From contig JAMXBD010000969.1 of assembly GCA_024138025.1 (NCBI GenBank), positions 436,501-500,500 of the forward strand: DNA of 64,000 nucleotides, read 5' to 3'. Numbering within the stretch: the stretch's first letter is position 1; the number at the start of each line of letters is the position of its first letter. This DNA comes from Combretum micranthum (taxonomy: Eukaryota > Streptophyta > Magnoliopsida > Myrtales > Combretaceae). The translations under genes were made by a program, and so were the position numbers. Shown here piece after piece: positions 59,701-64,000 of the stretch. The notes beneath the pieces were generated by a model. That model worked only from the letters and a program-made list of their open reading frames with translations, was not told the origin of the DNA and did not search any database.

Positions 59701-62584
59701 GTAACTATTAAAACAAGACAAATATTTAAATTTTAAAATATCATTCTGCACTCAGGATTTAGTGGGTATTACACACCATGTGTAACTACCAATATTTTTT
59801 AATGCAAGTGTATAAGTGATGGTTACTTTGAAAACTATCAATTACCTCGTCTATGTGTTAATATATAATTAGTTGTTTAGACATCACGTGAACATATTTT
59901 TCCCATTGAATATATTGATATCATAAAAATTTTCATCCCATGCATGCACTACCAATCGGTCAAATGTATTATAATACAATCATTTTTCAGATGGACACAT
60001 TATATTTTGGAGTTTTTTTTAGTTAATTTGATACTTCAGTGGTTAATATGAAAGAAATCAAGTGACAAAAAGTTGGCTTTAGAAGTTAATTACAATTGCA
60101 CATTGATATAAAAAAAAACCCACTTGATAGTTAATTTTGCATCAAAGGAGTTTTTTTAAGTTGTCGAACTCTTCCAAGAGTGCAAATACGATATTTCTAT
60201 AATATTATTGGTTGTTTGGTCTACAATATTTATCAGGGTGATGCATGGGATCGTTATTATCTAAGCCAGTCCAGTTTCCGGTTTTTGGAACCGCCATTCC
60301 TATAATTTGGTTTCGATTCTTTAGGTGGGGAACCGTGATATTTAAAAATAACAAAAAAATAATTAATTAATAATGAATTTAATTAGAAAAGAAAAAATAC
60401 AAAACAAACTTCTAACTTGAAAAGAAAAAATTAGGTCTTAAAGTAATTCTTTTATCCCATTAGTTAAAAAAAAATTAGAGTTGTACATTTATTTATACAA
60501 GCACTTTCACTTTTAGTTATAATATTAGCAACATGAGATTATAAAATATTCAAAATACAAAGAAATCCCCCAAATACAAAAAAAAAAAAAGAAAAAAAGT
60601 GACACATTGTTCAGAAAGAAAAGCTCACTTTACTTACAAATCTAAATAAACTCAACACTATAAAATTTCAAGTATATTTATCATTTGTATTGTTAATAAC
60701 AACACATTAAATACAGTGAATAAGAAATAAATTTTCACTATTTAAGTAAAAGTAGTTTACAATTACTTTGTTCCTCCTTTTTTTTTTTTTTCTTTCTTTT
60801 TTTTTTTTTTTTTTTTGTGGTTCAAAACTACCTGAATTAGCGGTTCCCAAACTGTTAGATGAGGCAATTTAAAGGAATGAAACCAGCTAGACCCACTAAA
60901 ACTAGCAGGTTGGTTTTTTATTTTCCTTAAATATACATTATGCATGTAAAAAATTGCCCCTACTGATTTCTTTTTTCATTTCGATATTATATGTTTATGA
61001 TTGTTACCCCACTAAATAATTTTTTTAAATCTGCTATTGATTTAGACCTGCTTTCTTCAAGCTGGAACCTGAAAATGGTTGGTTGGTTGGTTGGTTCTGT
61101 TCTGACCCACCCTATTGTATGACGCCAGTTAATTCGTTTCATACAAAAAACAATTTTCTGATTTTCTTTCTTATGTTTGTTAAAATTAAAGCTCCACTGG
61201 AATAATATTAAACGGTCTTGGGATGTTGAAATATTAGTGGCTTATACACTAACTGACGATGAGAAGTAAATAATAACAATAATAATAATAAATAAAGATA
61301 TAGAGAAAATTATCCAATCATTAGTAGTGATAAACAGATAATCAATAACCCTGAAAATTTCTAATAAAAATGGTTTACTTTTTCTGAAAATAGAGAATCA
61401 TCTCCAAGAATAGTTTAGATAGGTTAACCACTATGAGCCAATATCAGTATGACATTTTCCTTCTACCATTTACCATAGATAAAAAATTGCTAATAACCTA
61501 TTCTCTTAAAGCTAGTTTTACAATATTCAAACAAATTCTCAAGTTTAAAATATAACAATTAAGAAAACTCAAAAGTTGTTTTCCACGTAACAAACTTACC
61601 ATATATAATTTAAATCTTTGAGCTATTACTCTTTCTGATCCATATATCGAATGGCGGATGAACACGACAATAGAGCAACTAGTAGGAAGCTGCCACCAAA
61701 TAATTATTTTCATGAAGTCTACTAGGAGACTTTAGGTTACATCAATAATTGCATAAGATAAATTATGTATAGTTGGATTTTTTATCTAAATGTGAACACT
61801 AATGATCATCATTATTGGCAAGTGTGTGTGTGGGAAGCGTCATCACCAAGCTAAACCCCTGGTTTCATATGGATTATTGACGAAATATCGATGGAATAAA
61901 TTAATATATCTTAATCAGCTTAGCTTACAATTGACATTGGACTTGAATTGCAATTTTACGTCAAAGCAATATGCAATATCCCCAATAATCATCGGACTTC
62001 GGCAATGCTGATCGGATTCGCAAAACACCTCCCTCCTTTCTTTAAGTTTATGTTAAAGCCATCAAGATTTTATTTTGAATTTAAAAGAACTCTAACTGTA
62101 GCTGCAAAATGTCATTTAAGTAGCTCTGGATTTTACCTAAAGTTGCAAGTACAAGAAAGTAACCCGAGAATCAGCAAGTTTGTGTGTTTGGGCATATGCG
62201 ACGCAAATAAGCCAAATGAAAGTAGCATAACAAGATCCTATATGCAACAAGGTCACGATAAGGAGTTTTCTTTTCAACATCTCATATATAAAATAGGACT
62301 GCGTCAACTTAATTTCAAAAATAGGCTTAGATGTTCCAAAACCTCGTATAATTATGTAAAGCACAAATAGTTGCATGGTGTGGACCCGAAAATAGATGCT
62401 CCTAAGCCATGGAAACTTATGGAAGCATTTCACTTTGTGCTCCTAGAGTCTAAACTACCCAATTACTTTGTGTGAAGAACTATAAGCAAGGAAGATTTCA
62501 CCTATCTCTCGCTATTTTGAGTTTGAAAATGGGGTCTTTAATCAAATGGGAAAAAAATGATAGAATTTGATGATCATTGTGGAG
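59701..62584. other. Intergenic DNA with low-complexity tracts
   Basis: T runs at 60778-60817, (GGTT)n at 61077-61097 and an (AAT)n stretch at about 61273-61290. A GGAACCGCC/GGTTCC-rich patch at 60270-60340 may belong to a hAT-like MITE. An open frame at 61948-62370 (+) has no family similarity I recognise. Confidence 0.4.
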
Positions 62585-63250
62585 TGTTAACAGTGGAATA
62601 TAGGCCACAATCCACCTAATCTTCTACCACCACACAAGGGCCTTAAGGCCCAAGAAATCACTAATCTTACCAGCCTAAGAAGTGCCCATGTCAAACAACA
62701 CCTCGAGTTTCAACCTTATGAGGAAACTCGAGGTACCACCGATATCGCCAACCAACGAGATCAGCGAACGACCTCTCTCCTTGAGCTCTATCTTGAAGAT
62801 AATTCCTTGAGCTCGCCCCTGAGCTCCCCCTGCATAACCTAGCTTAGTGATCTCCACAAACATCCATATCCAATATCCATCATACCACCTCAGGACTAAA
62901 GGGAGACATCATCAGCTTGGCCACACTTCATGCAACCGCAACTCCTCCATCTCGGGCACCACACCACCTCGGGTATTAGATCAACTACTAGGTAGAGATT
63001 CGCCCTAACAAAAAAGATATGGTGGATCCCATTCTGGTATGAATATGGACTATAAATAGCCCTTCCTCCAAGAGGGAAAGGAGAGATTTTACTTAAGTGA
63101 ATATACTTTTGACAAAGCTTTAGACAAGGGTCCACAAACTAACTTAGTCATTGGAATGGCCTCGTCGGACAACCTCTTGGTATGCCTCTAACTACTTTTT
63201 CTATGTTTACAGGGAGCTTATCTCTACCAGCAGAATCAACACGTGCAACA
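62585..63250 (+). repeat. 5' LTR of a Tat-like gypsy element
   Basis: It begins TGTTAACAGTGG and ends GTGCAACA two bases before a PBS-like sequence. A strong TATA box TATAAATA lies at 63051-63058. A perfect 10-bp inverted repeat, CCTCGAGTTT/AAACTCGAGG, lies at 62701-62733. The 3' LTR would be beyond the window, so the limits cannot be confirmed by comparison. Confidence 0.6.
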
Positions 63251-63252
63251 CG

Positions 63253-63270
63253 TGGCGTCGTCTGTGGGAA
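63253..63270 (+). other. Primer-binding site of the Tat-like element
   Basis: TGGCGTCGTCTGTGGGAA is one base from the TGGCGCCGTCTGTGGGAA phrase that follows the 5' LTR in many Tat-lineage gypsy elements (family knowledge). Confidence 0.65.
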
Positions 63271-63429
63271 TCATCATGTGGTTAAAAGGTAATCGTGTAT
63301 GTGTGGTAGACATTGAACCAGAAGATCAACCTAATCATGCAGTAAACCTATTCAGCTCACAGACAAAGTCGCCTTAGGTGATAGCCCTGAACACACTACA
63401 AAAGTACGGATGTCGATTCCCTCGACCCA

Positions 63430-64000
63430 AGAAAGAAATTTATTACATTCTTACGGGTAAATAAAGATGTCTTTGCATGGTCAATCTTTGACATGCAAGG
63501 CAACAGTTCAAACGCAATCAACCACTATATAATTCACCAAAAGATTAAATATCCCAGAACAACAGGCCACCTTCAAAATGATAGGCCACCATTAAGGAAA
63601 AGGTCTAAAAACTCCTATAAGCTAGGTTCATCAAGAAGGAGATATAACCAACCTAGTTAGCTAATGTGGTGTTGGTAAAAAACCTAATGGAAAGTGGCAA
63701 ATGTGTGTAGACTACATCGACCTGAACAGGGTGTAACCAAAGGATTGTTTCCCACTATATCCCAAATCAACCAACTCATCAAAAGCTCCTCAATCCGTGA
63801 ACTGCTAAGCTTCTCGAGCTATAACTATATCAAGATGAACAAAACTGACGAAGTCCACACCTCCTTCATCACCTCCTTCGACACATATTGTTATACAATG
63901 CCTTTTGATGTAAAAAACATCAGAGCCACCTTTTAGAGGCTAGCTATTAAAGTGTTCAAACCCCAAATGGCAGAAACATGGAAGTTTACGTTGACAACAT
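63430..64000 (+). pseudogene. Tat-like gypsy reverse transcriptase, 5' part (runs off the window)
   Basis: FITFLRVNKDVFAWSIFDM, then after frame changes LANVVLVK(N), GKWQMCVDY and DLNRV, then KDCFPLYP, TSFITSFDTYCYTMPFDVKN and, at the window end, NMEVYVDN covering the catalytic box (YVDD-type). This matches the TFLR.N.DVFAWS...GKWRMCVDYTDLN..CPKD pattern of Tat-lineage gypsy elements. Gag and protease are absent: RT begins within 200 bp of the PBS. Stops and frame changes are present. The rest lies outside the window. Confidence 0.75.

Noticed and set aside
61948..62370. 140-codon open frame on the plus strand
   Set aside because: No family similarity, unusual composition and an opposing open frame over the same DNA; no promoter or splice evidence.
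1..64000. tRNA, rRNA or microRNA genes
   Set aside because: No cloverleaf box A/B pairs, rRNA-like conserved blocks or miRNA-like hairpins with a known mature sequence were recognised by eye; a dedicated search could still find small RNA loci.

Overview
The window is nuclear DNA of a flowering plant. The genes have spliced GT-AG introns and encode plant-specific families: a chloroplast Iojap/RsfS protein, a SAUR auxin-response protein and a 2-oxoglutarate-oxygenase-like protein. The rest is AT-rich and dominated by retrotransposons (L1-type LINE, Ty1/copia, Ty3/gypsy). I see no bacterial, organellar or viral gene content, no tRNA or rRNA gene and no CRISPR array.

Region by region. 1-2520 (+): the last three exons of a chloroplast protein resembling the FtsH/M41 peptidase domain, then an Iojap-like gene that lacks its first exon and carries a one-base frameshift. 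4700-9900 (-): a complete 475-codon oxygenase-fold gene with a 5' UTR exon, a 2.5 kb first intron and a TAA stop split by its last intron. 10000-11825: AT-rich intergenic DNA with a MITE-like element. 11826-38300: one old LINE on the minus strand, broken into four pieces by later insertions: a 3.5 kb solo LTR (12895-16434), a gypsy-type gag-only element (18020-22109, with a MITE-like insertion in its 5' LTR), and a second solo LTR of the same family (24380-36874) that itself contains a young copia element (27333-36166). With the insertions removed, the LINE pieces total about 6.4 kb, a normal length for a plant L1 element. 38570-38905: a 70-bp tandem repeat. About 39440-41880: a third, decayed copy of the large LTR. 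43383-43570: an orphan exon resembling NARROW LEAF 1-type proteins. 45850-49100: LTR-like remnants. 51128-51550 (-): an intact intronless SAUR gene, the only apparently complete gene in the right half. 53700-59700: LTR-like DNA around a decayed gypsy pol on the minus strand. 62585-64000 (+): the LTR, primer-binding site and reverse transcriptase start of a Tat-like gypsy element that runs off the window.

The host genes show no functional linkage to one another. I did not find a convincing new biological system. The best material is the readable insertion history (three levels of nesting, most target-site duplications visible), single-base breaks in otherwise well-preserved reading frames that may be sequencing errors, the substituted metal ligands in the oxygenase-like gene, and repeated short dyad motifs inside several LTR families.
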